Shown here piece after piece: positions 1 through 9,892 of a DNA stretch of 64,000 nt. Each line of letters begins with the position of its first letter. The first letter of the stretch is position 1. Both the position numbers and the translations under genes were made by a program. A model generated the notes under the pieces. It had not been told where the DNA came from and ran no database searches. It saw nothing but the letters and a program-made list of their open reading frames with translations. The DNA is from Flavobacterium rivuli WB 3.3-2 = DSM 21788 (lineage in GTDB: Bacteria; Bacteroidota; Bacteroidia; Flavobacteriales; Flavobacteriaceae), in NCBI RefSeq assembly GCF_000378485.1, contig NZ_KB899971.1, forward strand, positions 1 to 64,000, written 5' to 3'.

Positions 1-171
1 AAAGGGTTACAAAAAAGAAAACAGCGCTCTGCCGATGTAGAACCTGTGTTCGCACATCTCAAACACAATAACAATTTTAAGAGGTTTACTTTAAAAGGAC
101 TTGAAAAAGTAGAATTAGAGTTCGGATTAATGGCCTTAGCACACAATCTGAGAAAGAAAATAGCGGCGTAA
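1..171 (+). pseudogene. 3' end of a transposase gene (IS1182/DDE-type), cut by window edge
   Basis: An open frame runs from base 1 to a TAA at 169-171. Its 56 residues contain the pattern RSADVEPVFAHLKHN, then FKRF, LKGLEKVELEFGL and LAHNLRK, which resembles the C-terminal end of IS1182-like DDE transposases, where the last catalytic Glu lies in the DVEP segment. Only the C-terminal end is visible, so I cannot say whether the whole element upstream is intact. No clear terminal inverted repeat was recognised between 172 and 230. The family call rests on motif memory. Confidence 0.7.
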
Positions 172-233
172 GCCACTTGAAAAATATCCTGACCTGAAAA
201 ATATAATAGCCTAATATAATAATGCTAAAAATG

Positions 234-270
234 AAAAAACCGCCTCAATTGAATATTGAGACGGCTTCTT
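234..270 (-). terminator. Rho-independent terminator of the giant surface-protein gene
   Basis: CCGCCTCAAT (240-249) and ATTGAGACGG (255-264) form a 10-bp stem with one wobble pair and a 5-base loop. Read on the minus strand the stem is followed by a run of six T. It lies about 25 bases beyond the minus-strand stop codon at 292-294. Confidence 0.8.
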
Positions 271-291
271 ACTACTATTTATTATAAACGA

Positions 292-3200
292 TTATCGTTT
301 CATTGCAAAGTGAGCTTTAAACTCTCTTACTGTATCTCCATCAGGGAAGGTAACAGTAAACCAGTAATCATCTGATGGTAGTGGGTTACCATTAAAGGTA
401 CCATCCCATCCTTGTCCTTCTTCAGGGTTACTGCCCGGAGCTAATTGTTTAAGCAATTTACCATATTTATCAAAGATATAGATCCTTGATGATGGGAAGT
501 TAGCAAGCCCAATTATATTCCAGTAGTCGTTATAACCATCACCGTTTGGTGTAAAGTATTTAGGATAATCTATAGTACTTACATCACTTATTGTAATAGG
601 GTCACACGCATCGTTACCGTTAGTAACATCCCTAACGTATATGTTATGGTAGCCTACGCTAACATTTGTAAATACGTTAGAGTTTTGCCAAGGGCCGTCT
701 ACATACATGCTGTACTGGTAATCGCCGTACCCTTCAACCAATACAGTTATTGTCTGGCTGTCAGAGAAAGCATTGCTTACTACATACCCATCGCCTATAA
801 GGCTTGCAGGTCCGGACATTGTTACGTCCCATCCCGGTATAGCGTCAGACACACAGAAGTTTGGCGCACCACCAGTTACTACTACAGTGTAAATACCAGA
901 CTCAAAAGCCGAGTAATCTGCCGATGTAGCACCTGCTATGGCTACCCCATCTTTAAACCACTGGAAGGTATTATTTGCAGGCGCAACATTACTGTGAAGC
1001 ACCACATAGCGTAATACAGTATTAGTCTCAAAATCAACACAGCTTGTGTGGCTGTCGTTATCGCTCGATATAACCGGAGCAGGCAATAGGTCTATTGTAA
1101 CCGGTACAGCTGTGTAAGCAGGACAACCGTAAGGAAGTGTACTCCTTATTGCAGCCCACAACACTGTAGTTGCTGTAGGGTAAGCCGATGGATTTGTAAT
1201 CGCATTCTGGCCTGCCCTTGCATCAGCTTCAGTCAAGTAATATGTAACTACGTAAGTGTAGGTATTATCTATTGGCACTTGTGTACCTATTATTACAGCA
1301 TCAGCTTCGGTAAGGTCTACCGTTGTAATACCATCATTAACACCATCATAATCACATTCCCTTATAACGGTATCGTCTACAGGATTAGCGATAGTTTGTG
1401 GCTCTACAGATAATACAAGTGGCAATACCACATCACACTCTGTATCTAAATTTTGTGCATAAACCCATATTGTCTGTGTCCTGTATACTGTATTAGTGTA
1501 AAGGAATGGCAGCGATGGGTTACCATTAGCAGATCCCGGAGGTGTTACCCTTGGGTCTATTGCATAGAAACGAACAGTATAATCTGTAAGAACAGCACCT
1601 GCCGGTAGTATGGTACTACGGTAGTTACCAAGGTCGAACTGTGCAAAACCGGTAAAGTTAGTCTGGCATATTCCGTAAGGTGCTATAGACGTTGCCGGTA
1701 ACGGGTTCACTATAAGCTCTAACGGCACTACCACTGCACATACAGGGTCTCCCGGTTCACTGCCTGCAAGCTCTGCACGTACATAAATTGTAGTACTCGT
1801 ACTAAAGTGGCTTGTAAAGTCTAGTATTGGGTTAGTTCCTGCTAATGCATCACTCTCTAACACATAATATTTTAATGTAGTTAGAGTAGAGTGCTGTAAT
1901 ATATTAGCATTTGCCTCAGTAAGGTTAAACTCTGCTATACCATCGCCACTCACGTCATCACACTCTTCAAGAGGATCTGGCGTTGGGTTAGGTGTAGGCA
2001 ACGGTATTACTTTTATAGTAAGCGTTGTATAACTCTTACAGCCGTTTATAGTTGTAACAACCACCTGTAATGTTTGCGGGTTACTTGTATTAGTATAAGC
2101 TGTAAAATCAGGAATAGGGTTATTATTCGTAATATCGGTTAATGTTTCATAGTACTGAACAATGTTATCCTGCCCCTGGCCTGTAGCACCCAATATCTCC
2201 TCGTCTTTTTCAGTAAGGTCAAATACATAGCTCTGGTTATTACTTGCATTTGGTGGTGTGGCAGTCAGCTGCTCATAATCACACTTAACAAGTGCTGTAG
2301 GCTGTGCTACATCTACAGGAGTATCTATCAACAGTTCAAAACTTGTAACTGTATAACATTCCGTAACCGGATTCTCTATGCGTACCCAAATAACCTGCTC
2401 GTTTGTACCCTGGTAAGTAGTTGGCGAGATAATTATTGGCGTGCCCTCTTCTGCTTCAGCTTCAGTGGCATGATATGTTATAGTCAATACAGGGTTAGCC
2501 GGGTTTAATGCGCGTATAGCAGCCTCATGGAACGTTAAGTCAAATTCGGCAATACCGTCCTGGTCATCCTGGTCAAGTTCATCATCACACTCCCTTAGTG
2601 GCGCAAGAGCAATAGCAGGAAGCGTAGGTGCAGCGTTAAATATAAGATCTAACGGATACACCTGAGAAAGACATCCTGTAATTGTATTTTCTGCCCTCAC
2701 GTAAACCGTCTGGCCCATTCCCGGGTTTTGGTTTACAAACTCGGCAAGGTTAGTAATTACGCTATTAGGGTTGTTATTCTCGGCACCTATTTGTGTCATG
2801 TAAAAACGAACCACAATATTAGCACCACCATTATCTATCATATCTTCAATAAGATCTTCAAGATTAATTTCGCCATAACCATTACCATCGCTGTCGCAAA
2901 TTGTGCGATCATCGGCTGTAGGCATTAATAGTGTAGGCAAAGGTTCTACCCTTAAATCCATAAGCACTATGCGGTAACAACCACTCGTACCATCTTCTAC
3001 CCTTACAAAAAGTGTCTGTACTGTAGTTAAGTTAGTATAAGCACGGCTATCTGCATCAGATATTGCATTGTTGTCTGTATCGGCATCCTGGAAACTTGTG
3101 TGGAAAGTTACCACCAAGCCATTAACGCCATTAGTAATCTCCGCAATTTTAGTAGTAAGGTCAAACACTTCCCTTTCATCCGGAGTGGTACCCACAGTAG

Positions 3201-6200
3201 TATCATCACATAGCATGTATGGCGTAGGTGTTACTACCGCCGGCATAGGGTTTACTATAAGTTCAAGTTCTACAATATCATCACAACCTGTAATAATATT
3301 AAATACTTTAATATACACTATTTGTCCTGTCGACTCAAAAGTACCCGGATTAGCTATCTCATCTGTAGCCGCAGCATCTCTGTAGTAAGCAACATCAAAC
3401 TGAGCCGGGTTTAATGTACCAAGCACCTGAGACTCGTATGTTGTAAGATCAAATACTCCAATACCATCGGTATCGCTCACACCATTATCGCAAATGCTGT
3501 AAGGTGCTGTAGGCACTATAGCCACCGGCCTTGGATCTACAATAAGCCTTACTTCTACGATAGAGTAGCATTCTACACCACGGGTAGAATAAAGCCTTAT
3601 GTATAACGTTTGGGTAGCTGCACGAACACTCCTGTAAGCAGTAAGGCTTGTAATAGCATCATGATCAAACTGGGCATCCTCCATTGTTTCATAAATACTC
3701 GCAGCAACGTCTGCCTGGTTGTCAAGTGCTTCTGTAAGTGCCGGAGTAAGATCAAAAATACCCTGATTGTTAGCATCGTCTATGGCACATGCATGTAATG
3801 CCTGCGGCACTATACCCCTTGGCCTTGCAATAACTTCCACCTCATAGGAGCTTTCATCAGTACAGGCAGGTGTAGTTGCCGTAACACCATATATATAAAT
3901 TGTGTTTATACCTACAGTAGTAATTGCATCTCCCGCAAACAATGGAGTACCTCCACCATTAGGAGCCGTAAAATAATTACCTATTGTTAATGCAGGTAAT
4001 GTATAGCTTTCGCAAGCCAAAACATCTGCAGGTTCCGGCACTTCAATACTATTAATTGTAACAGTATAGCTATCTTCTGTAAAACACTGGTTATTGCCGG
4101 TAGAAGCATAAAGCCATAATGTCTCTGTTCTTGTTGTATTTCCTGTTGCCGTAAACTCTGTACCTACACGTATAACAGTACCAGTACCGGACGGACCTCC
4201 CGGTTGTGTATAATAAGCAGAGGTAACACCAGCGTCTGATGCATTAACGAGTGCAGGAAGCGACGGAACCGTGTATGAAAAACATACACTTTCATTTGCC
4301 ACATCAGGAACCTGAGGCGTACGGTAAACTGCAATAGGCACTTCTACCACGCTTTCGCACTGGTACCTGCCCTTAAGCTGCTGATAAATATAAACTGTAG
4401 TATTTATAGCATTTACAGTAGGGGCTTCGTTAGCAATGTCAAATGTGTAACCTACAGGCAATGGGTTTGATGTATCTCCGGTTACTACAGGATTTGTAAG
4501 ATAATAATGCTGTGTAAAATCATCTCCGTCAAGGTCTATAGGATTTCCTGATATACCGTTAACTGGAAGCGTAAAGCTATCACAAGCAGTTATACCTGTT
4601 TGGCCTGGTGTAAGTATTGTATCTGCATTGGCAGCATAAATATTTACCTGGAAGCTGTTTTCGCTGTAACATTCCGGTCTGTCTACCGGGTTAGGCGATG
4701 CACCAAAAATATAAATTCTTTGAGAAGACCTTATTGGGGTACCTGCCGGGATTACAGTGCCACCACCATCTGCAAAGGAAGCTGTGCGGTATTCACCAGT
4801 TGTTAAATTACCTAAAACAAATTCATCACACTGGTCTACATTAGAGCGGCTGTCTATCATTGGCCTTGGCGTAATGATTACTTCAAAAGCAGCCTCAACT
4901 GAACAGTTAGGGAATGTATTTGTCTCTGCATATACATAAACCGTTTTTGTATAGAACGATGTTGTACCGGCAGGAGCTGTTATAGGCACCGTAATATCTA
5001 TCAATCCTCCTGTAGCATTCGATCCATTATAATAATTACCTACAGTTAACGCAGGAAGGTAATATTCATCGCACACACTTATCGGACTAACAGGAGCAAG
5101 TATTGGTGTATTATTTATCGTTACAGTAAAGAATGAGTTAACTGTACATGCGGCAGCATTTTGTATAAAGTAATAAATATCCTGTGTTGTCCTTATTTCT
5201 GTACCGGCTGGTATAACGTTCGCCGATCCTGTGTTTCCACCAGGGCCGTCATAATAAAATTGTCCCGGCAGCAGTTCAGGCAATACATAAACGTCACATA
5301 TAGTAACTGCATCCGGTGCCTGAGGGTTAACTGTTATATTAAAATCAAGTTCGCTGCTACAGTTAAGGGTACCTCCGCCTTCGGCATATATATAAATAAG
5401 CTGAGAAGAATCTATTATAGCACCGGCAATTAATTGCTGTCCTTGTCCGCCACGCTCTGTAAAATAGGCACCGGGGCCGGTTAGCGCAGGTAATGTATAG
5501 TTGCCACAGCTAAAGCCCTGTGCAACACCATCTGCATCAACCGGTTCCGGCGAAATAATAGCAGGCGATGGTGTAACCCTAACTTCAAAGCTTGTTTCAT
5601 CCGTACATAATGGGTTTGACCCTGATGCTTCTGCATAAACATAAACTGTTTGCGGAGTATTTAATACCGTACCAACAGGTATTAATGTACCGTTACCAGC
5701 AGGTCCGCCAGTTGCGGTGTAGTAAGTACCCACTTCTAATTGCGGCAGTACATATCCCTCGTTTTCGCAAACAACCCTATCCTGAACAGGATCTATAGTT
5801 AAAGGAATGATCTGTACCCTAAATGAACGTTCGATAGGGCAATCTACATTATTATTATGGACATAAATAAAGCGCGACTCTGTAACCACATATCCCGCAG
5901 ATACAGGTGTCTGGCCGGTAGCGTTAGGGCCACCAGGTAAAAGGTAATAAAAATTACCTGCCGGAAGAGCCGGAAGCGTATAGCTTTGGCAGCGCCCAAG
6001 TACATTTGGCTGGTTATTTACTCTGACTACCTGTATAATATTAACATTAAAGTTTGCATCTGCAGTACAATTAGTTCCGGTGGTTACAGGAACAAATACA
6101 TAAATTTGCTGTGTAGCAGTTATACGAGTACCTACAGGTAATATAGTACCTCCACCATTACGGGCAGTACGGTATTCGCCTATTGGCAGTGCCGGGAGAA

Positions 6201-9200
6201 CATACGCAGCACAAGTAGGTGGAACATCGGCCGGAGCTACACTCCCTGTAATTATAGTTACTGAAAATGCCACTTCATTAACACATGTAGGTATAGGGTC
6301 TGTACCCGGGATACTTGCAAAAAGATAGATATCCTGCGTACTCGTTACAGTATAGTTATCAGGCAAAATTGTTGCAGCCTGGCCGCCCGTTGCCGAATAA
6401 TAATGTGAACCGGCAGGGGGGGCAGGAAGCGTATAGCTTGTACAGACAGTAACATTTGACATATCCGGAAGTACAGGAATAGGCTGTATGGTTACAACAA
6501 AGTTATCTTGTGCAGTACAAATTTCGTTTGTAGCATAAACATATATAGTGCGGCTTTGCGTTATCTGTGTTCCGGCAGGCAGCCTTCGCCCACCGCCATT
6601 TATCTCTGTAAAATATTCTCCCACAGGTAATTCAGGCAACCCATAGCTATCACAGGCATACTGGTCAGGGCCGGCATCCAGGGTAGCTTCAATAATCTGT
6701 ACTTTAAAAGGCCTAACCCCTCTGCATCCCTGGGCATTTGCAGGAGTAGTTGCATAATATATATCACTTACAGTCACAAAACTATTAGGCTGATATTCAG
6801 TCCCTGTAGCATCAGGATTTGTAAAGTAAGTAATCCCTCCGCCTAAGTCAGGAAGCTGGTACCTTAAACAGGATATAACATCATCAATAGCAGGAACTGT
6901 AGGTATTGGATTTATAGATACCAGAAAACTTGCCTCGTTTGTACAAGCAGGGTTATTAGGAACAGATGCATGTACAAAAATTGTTTGCGTTGTATTGATA
7001 ACCGTACCGGCAGGTATAAGATTGCTTGCATTTCCTCCAGATGCAGAATAGTAACTACCAACATTTAATGAAGGTAATGTATAAGGACCACATGAATTTA
7101 CAGGAGCAACAGGGTCAAGAGTTGTATTTGTTATAACAATATTAAAATTATTTTCTACAATACACTCTGCATTTAAATTTCTATTATAAATATATATAGT
7201 TTGGTTAGAAGAAATAATGGTGTGTGGAGGAATCTCACCACCTGCGGATCCCGCCCTTGGAAAATAACGTGCGCCACCCTGAAGTTCAGGAAGTTCATAA
7301 GGACTACATACATTTACCACCCCATTTACAGCTGCAGCAGGTATATTTGCAGTGGTAATTGTAATTGTAAAACTTGTATTTGCAGTACATGCAGCCGCAG
7401 CAGGCATATAAAAATATACTGTTTGCGATTCTGTTAAAACATCCCCAGCCTGCAATTGACGCCCACCACCATTAGCAGCAGTACGATATTGCTGTCCTGC
7501 AGGCAATACCGGTAATATATAACTTACACACGTATTTACATTTTGCGGCACAGTACCGGGCGCATTAACCGTTACCACAAAGCTTGCCTCGTTAGGACAA
7601 GAAAGCGTAGTATTTGAAGCTGCGTATACATATATTGTTTGCGTTGATGTAACTACATAATTTGCAGGAAGCGGGCTTAGGCCTCCCGGCTGACTGTAAT
7701 AAGCCCCGCCATTAGTTAATGCCGGCAATGTGTAATTAGTACATACAGTTTGGTTTCCGGGTACAGGCCCAATAGGAGGAAGCGGCACCACGGCTACAGT
7801 AAACGGGGTCGTTGCAAAACAACCGGGGTTTAAAACACTTTGTACCCTTGCATATAGTGTAGCACTTGCCGATGGATATGTACCTGCACCGGTAATTGGT
7901 GCGGTGTTTGTATTTGCATTATCTTGTGAGGTAAAGAACGAAACCGTAAAATCGTTAGCATTCTGGCTACCTAAGATAGCAGGCCTTAACTGTGTAAGGT
8001 TAAAACTCGCAGAACCGGTATTTGCCGTACTCTCGCACGCAGATAATGTAGCCGGCCTGGTAGCCGTAGCTGCAGGCAGTGCTAACAAAGTAAATGAAAC
8101 CACGGTATAACAACTGCTGTTATGGCTTTTTACCCTTGCATAAATAGTTACACCCCCGGTGCTTGTATAACTTAGGGGTAAAGCCGCCCTGTTTAAATCA
8201 GCGTCTTCCTGTGTTGCATGGTAGGTTACCGTAGTAGCAGGGTTAAGCCCCAGTTTAATAACCGGGGTATTTTGAGAAAGGTCGTAAACATAACTGTTAG
8301 ATGAGTTTGTACACGCATAAAGGTTGTTAGGCGTACCAGGCACTAATGCCGGGGCAAACTCTACAACTTCTTCCTGGGTATCTACGCAGCCTGCGGCCGT
8401 TTCTATCCGTAATTGATATCTACCCGGCTGTGTAATATCTATGCTCGAAACATCTCCTGCAAAATTTGCTCCATCTTTTGTCCAGCTTAATATATAATCA
8501 TTAGCATCAAGGTTAGAGTTTAACCTGTAGGTTTCGCCCTGGCAAAGAGCGTTGCCTCCCTCTAAAGTTAGGCCGCCTTCTAAAATATTTTGTCCAAGGT
8601 TAAAACCGTCTTTAGGAAAAAACACGGCAGAGTCATACTTTCCGTCGTTACCATTCAGGTTATTTGGGTTACCATTACCATCATCGGCAATAACAATTTT
8701 TATATGGTATGTTGTACCGGGAACCAGAACGGCAGATGCGTTCATCACAACTGTTTGCCCTTCATAATTAGTAGCCGAAGGATTTGCAGGGTCTTGTGTA
8801 CCACCATTAAAGCTGCCAAAATAAGCCTCATTTTGTGAGGTACACCCCGCCGGCGCACTATTTACATAAGCATTATTACGAATAGTGGCAACAGATACGG
8901 CATTTGAAGTAGATGGCACAAGGGCTAAATTTCTGTAAGCGCCATTGCCCGTTTTTAAAAGTATGGCAAAACCATCTTTAGAGTTACACTGAAACTGACC
9001 ATACTCTTCAGATGCAAAAATATAGTCTATAGACAATGTGCTTGTTGCAGCAACAAAATCAAACTCAAGGTATGTTGCATTCATAGAGGTCATGGTTACA
9101 CCACCTGCTGCAAGGGCAGCTTCAAGATCGGCATCACCTGTCCACGCTATATTTTCGTCGCTTGATACCGTAGTATTAGGTCCTGCAGCATTTATAGCCC

Positions 9201-9471
9201 TGCCCGTACTAAGTAAAACTCCTCTCGAAAACGCAAAGTTTGGGTTAGCATTAGTAAACGAACCTATACTTTCATAGCCATAGCTAAGCCCTGTAGACTT
9301 GGTCATGTTAGATGTCTGGGCAAGACATGAACTACTAATTAGATTGTCACTAACCCACTGGTTAAGAACAGTTCCTGTAGTAGGTGCCGGTGCCGGTGCT
9401 ACCACAATTGTGTTTTGCGAAAATCCTTTTATTGTAAATAACAGGACTAAAAAAAGTAAATGTTTTTTCAT
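292..9471 (-). CDS. Giant repeat-containing T9SS type B secreted surface protein
   Basis: A protein of about 3,059 residues, probably an exported adhesin or gliding-associated surface protein. I start it at the ATG at 9471, seven codons inside the longest frame, because MKKHLLFLVLLFTIKGFSQ is a clean signal peptide. Next comes a choice-of-anchor L domain (about residues 40-290, with the FASEEYGQF core). Two CD..FDLT-type repeats follow, then 17 units of roughly 75-90 residues built on a C-x-x-Y-x-LP-x-L motif with a later Q-T-I-Y-V-Y strand, then nine more CD..FDLT-type units, then an Ig-like segment. The last 90 residues (FTPNGDGYNDYWNI, IYIFDKYGKLL, WDG, GDY/DYWF) are the gliding-motility-associated type B C-terminal domain that directs export and anchoring through the type IX system. 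The T9SS machinery itself is not in the window. The ligand is unknown. Confidence 0.93.
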   Translation of the reverse strand: MKKHLLFLVLLFTIKGFSQNTIVVAPAPAPTTGTVLNQWVSDNLISSSCLAQTSNMTKSTGLSYGYESIGSFTNANPNFAFSRGVLLSTGRAINAAGPNTTVSSDENIAWTGDADLEAALAAGGVTMTSMNATYLEFDFVAATSTLSIDYIFASEEYGQFQCNSKDGFAILLKTGNGAYRNLALVPSTSNAVSVATIRNNAYVNSAPAGCTSQNEAYFGSFNGGTQDPANPSATNYEGQTVVMNASAVLVPGTTYHIKIVIADDGNGNPNNLNGNDGKYDSAVFFPKDGFNLGQNILEGGLTLEGGNALCQGETYRLNSNLDANDYILSWTKDGANFAGDVSSIDITQPGRYQLRIETAAGCVDTQEEVVEFAPALVPGTPNNLYACTNSSNSYVYDLSQNTPVIKLGLNPATTVTYHATQEDADLNRAALPLSYTSTGGVTIYARVKSHNSSCYTVVSFTLLALPAATATRPATLSACESTANTGSASFNLTQLRPAILGSQNANDFTVSFFTSQDNANTNTAPITGAGTYPSASATLYARVQSVLNPGCFATTPFTVAVVPLPPIGPVPGNQTVCTNYTLPALTNGGAYYSQPGGLSPLPANYVVTSTQTIYVYAASNTTLSCPNEASFVVTVNAPGTVPQNVNTCVSYILPVLPAGQQYRTAANGGGRQLQAGDVLTESQTVYFYMPAAAACTANTSFTITITTANIPAAAVNGVVNVCSPYELPELQGGARYFPRAGSAGGEIPPHTIISSNQTIYIYNRNLNAECIVENNFNIVITNTTLDPVAPVNSCGPYTLPSLNVGSYYSASGGNASNLIPAGTVINTTQTIFVHASVPNNPACTNEASFLVSINPIPTVPAIDDVISCLRYQLPDLGGGITYFTNPDATGTEYQPNSFVTVSDIYYATTPANAQGCRGVRPFKVQIIEATLDAGPDQYACDSYGLPELPVGEYFTEINGGGRRLPAGTQITQSRTIYVYATNEICTAQDNFVVTIQPIPVLPDMSNVTVCTSYTLPAPPAGSHYYSATGGQAATILPDNYTVTSTQDIYLFASIPGTDPIPTCVNEVAFSVTIITGSVAPADVPPTCAAYVLPALPIGEYRTARNGGGTILPVGTRITATQQIYVFVPVTTGTNCTADANFNVNIIQVVRVNNQPNVLGRCQSYTLPALPAGNFYYLLPGGPNATGQTPVSAGYVVTESRFIYVHNNNVDCPIERSFRVQIIPLTIDPVQDRVVCENEGYVLPQLEVGTYYTATGGPAGNGTLIPVGTVLNTPQTVYVYAEASGSNPLCTDETSFEVRVTPSPAIISPEPVDADGVAQGFSCGNYTLPALTGPGAYFTERGGQGQQLIAGAIIDSSQLIYIYAEGGGTLNCSSELDFNITVNPQAPDAVTICDVYVLPELLPGQFYYDGPGGNTGSANVIPAGTEIRTTQDIYYFIQNAAACTVNSFFTVTINNTPILAPVSPISVCDEYYLPALTVGNYYNGSNATGGLIDITVPITAPAGTTSFYTKTVYVYAETNTFPNCSVEAAFEVIITPRPMIDSRSNVDQCDEFVLGNLTTGEYRTASFADGGGTVIPAGTPIRSSQRIYIFGASPNPVDRPECYSENSFQVNIYAANADTILTPGQTGITACDSFTLPVNGISGNPIDLDGDDFTQHYYLTNPVVTGDTSNPLPVGYTFDIANEAPTVNAINTTVYIYQQLKGRYQCESVVEVPIAVYRTPQVPDVANESVCFSYTVPSLPALVNASDAGVTSAYYTQPGGPSGTGTVIRVGTEFTATGNTTRTETLWLYASTGNNQCFTEDSYTVTINSIEVPEPADVLACESYTLPALTIGNYFTAPNGGGTPLFAGDAITTVGINTIYIYGVTATTPACTDESSYEVEVIARPRGIVPQALHACAIDDANNQGIFDLTPALTEALDNQADVAASIYETMEDAQFDHDAITSLTAYRSVRAATQTLYIRLYSTRGVECYSIVEVRLIVDPRPVAIVPTAPYSICDNGVSDTDGIGVFDLTTYESQVLGTLNPAQFDVAYYRDAAATDEIANPGTFESTGQIVYIKVFNIITGCDDIVELELIVNPMPAVVTPTPYMLCDDTTVGTTPDEREVFDLTTKIAEITNGVNGLVVTFHTSFQDADTDNNAISDADSRAYTNLTTVQTLFVRVEDGTSGCYRIVLMDLRVEPLPTLLMPTADDRTICDSDGNGYGEINLEDLIEDMIDNGGANIVVRFYMTQIGAENNNPNSVITNLAEFVNQNPGMGQTVYVRAENTITGCLSQVYPLDLIFNAAPTLPAIALAPLRECDDELDQDDQDGIAEFDLTFHEAAIRALNPANPVLTITYHATEAEAEEGTPIIISPTTYQGTNEQVIWVRIENPVTECYTVTSFELLIDTPVDVAQPTALVKCDYEQLTATPPNASNNQSYVFDLTEKDEEILGATGQGQDNIVQYYETLTDITNNNPIPDFTAYTNTSNPQTLQVVVTTINGCKSYTTLTIKVIPLPTPNPTPDPLEECDDVSGDGIAEFNLTEANANILQHSTLTTLKYYVLESDALAGTNPILDFTSHFSTSTTIYVRAELAGSEPGDPVCAVVVPLELIVNPLPATSIAPYGICQTNFTGFAQFDLGNYRSTILPAGAVLTDYTVRFYAIDPRVTPPGSANGNPSLPFLYTNTVYRTQTIWVYAQNLDTECDVVLPLVLSVEPQTIANPVDDTVIRECDYDGVNDGITTVDLTEADAVIIGTQVPIDNTYTYVVTYYLTEADARAGQNAITNPSAYPTATTVLWAAIRSTLPYGCPAYTAVPVTIDLLPAPVISSDNDSHTSCVDFETNTVLRYVVLHSNVAPANNTFQWFKDGVAIAGATSADYSAFESGIYTVVVTGGAPNFCVSDAIPGWDVTMSGPASLIGDGYVVSNAFSDSQTITVLVEGYGDYQYSMYVDGPWQNSNVFTNVSVGYHNIYVRDVTNGNDACDPITISDVSTIDYPKYFTPNGDGYNDYWNIIGLANFPSSRIYIFDKYGKLLKQLAPGSNPEEGQGWDGTFNGNPLPSDDYWFTVTFPDGDTVREFKAHFAMKR

Positions 9472-9550
9472 AATACAACTAACTAGCAATCTTTTTGACT
9501 TTGGGGCTCAAACTATAAAAACTTAATATACAGTATTTTAATACAGAGGG

Positions 9551-9582
9551 CAAATATAGAATAAATGTTTATTCGTTAACAA
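9551..9582 (-). promoter_or_regulatory. Bacteroidota promoter for the giant surface protein
   Basis: On the minus strand TATATTTG (9551-9558) matches the TAnnTTTG -7 consensus exactly, and a TTG (9580-9582) lies 21 bases further upstream as the -33 element. The predicted RNA start is about 70 bases before the ATG at 9471. Confidence 0.65.
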
Positions 9583-9866
9583 AAATTTATAACAATTTTG
9601 TATTGCGCAACCAATTTTTATAACTATTCAAGATTTGGAGGCAATTTACCTAAAAAAACAACGAATGATACACCTATAAACATATAAACGTTATAACATT
9701 ATTAAAATTAGACAAAATGCAACCTAAACGTAATTTGCGGCAAAAATACACGAATTTCCGGTTTATAAAAGTTCATTATAATTATATAATGTAACAATAA
9801 CAGGCAACACCATTTTTACCCTAAATATTTAACAGTCGTTGAACATGCGGCCCGTTCTTTACTCCT

Positions 9867-9874
9867 TATTTTTG
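9867..9874 (+). promoter_or_regulatory. -7 promoter box for the radical-SAM gene
   Basis: TATTTTTG matches TAnnTTTG exactly. Transcription from here would begin near 9881. This excludes the earlier in-frame starts at 9839 (TTG) and 9845 (ATG) and supports the ATG at 9893. No well-spaced -33 TTG was found; the nearest is 25 bases upstream. Confidence 0.5.
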
Positions 9875-9892
9875 TATAAAACACTCCTATAT

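Larger units (their letters stand above)
9472..9892. other. Intergenic region with divergent promoters
   Basis: About 420 AT-rich bases without a credible gene. It holds a minus-strand promoter for the giant surface protein (9551-9582) and a plus-strand -7 box for the radical-SAM gene (9867-9874). I see nothing else in 9590-9830 except short A/T runs. Confidence 0.6.

Noticed and set aside
292..9471. Possible fusion or assembly chimera because of the extreme length
   Set aside because: One uninterrupted frame with signal peptide, ordered repeats and a correct sorting domain, which is normal for T9SS giant proteins.
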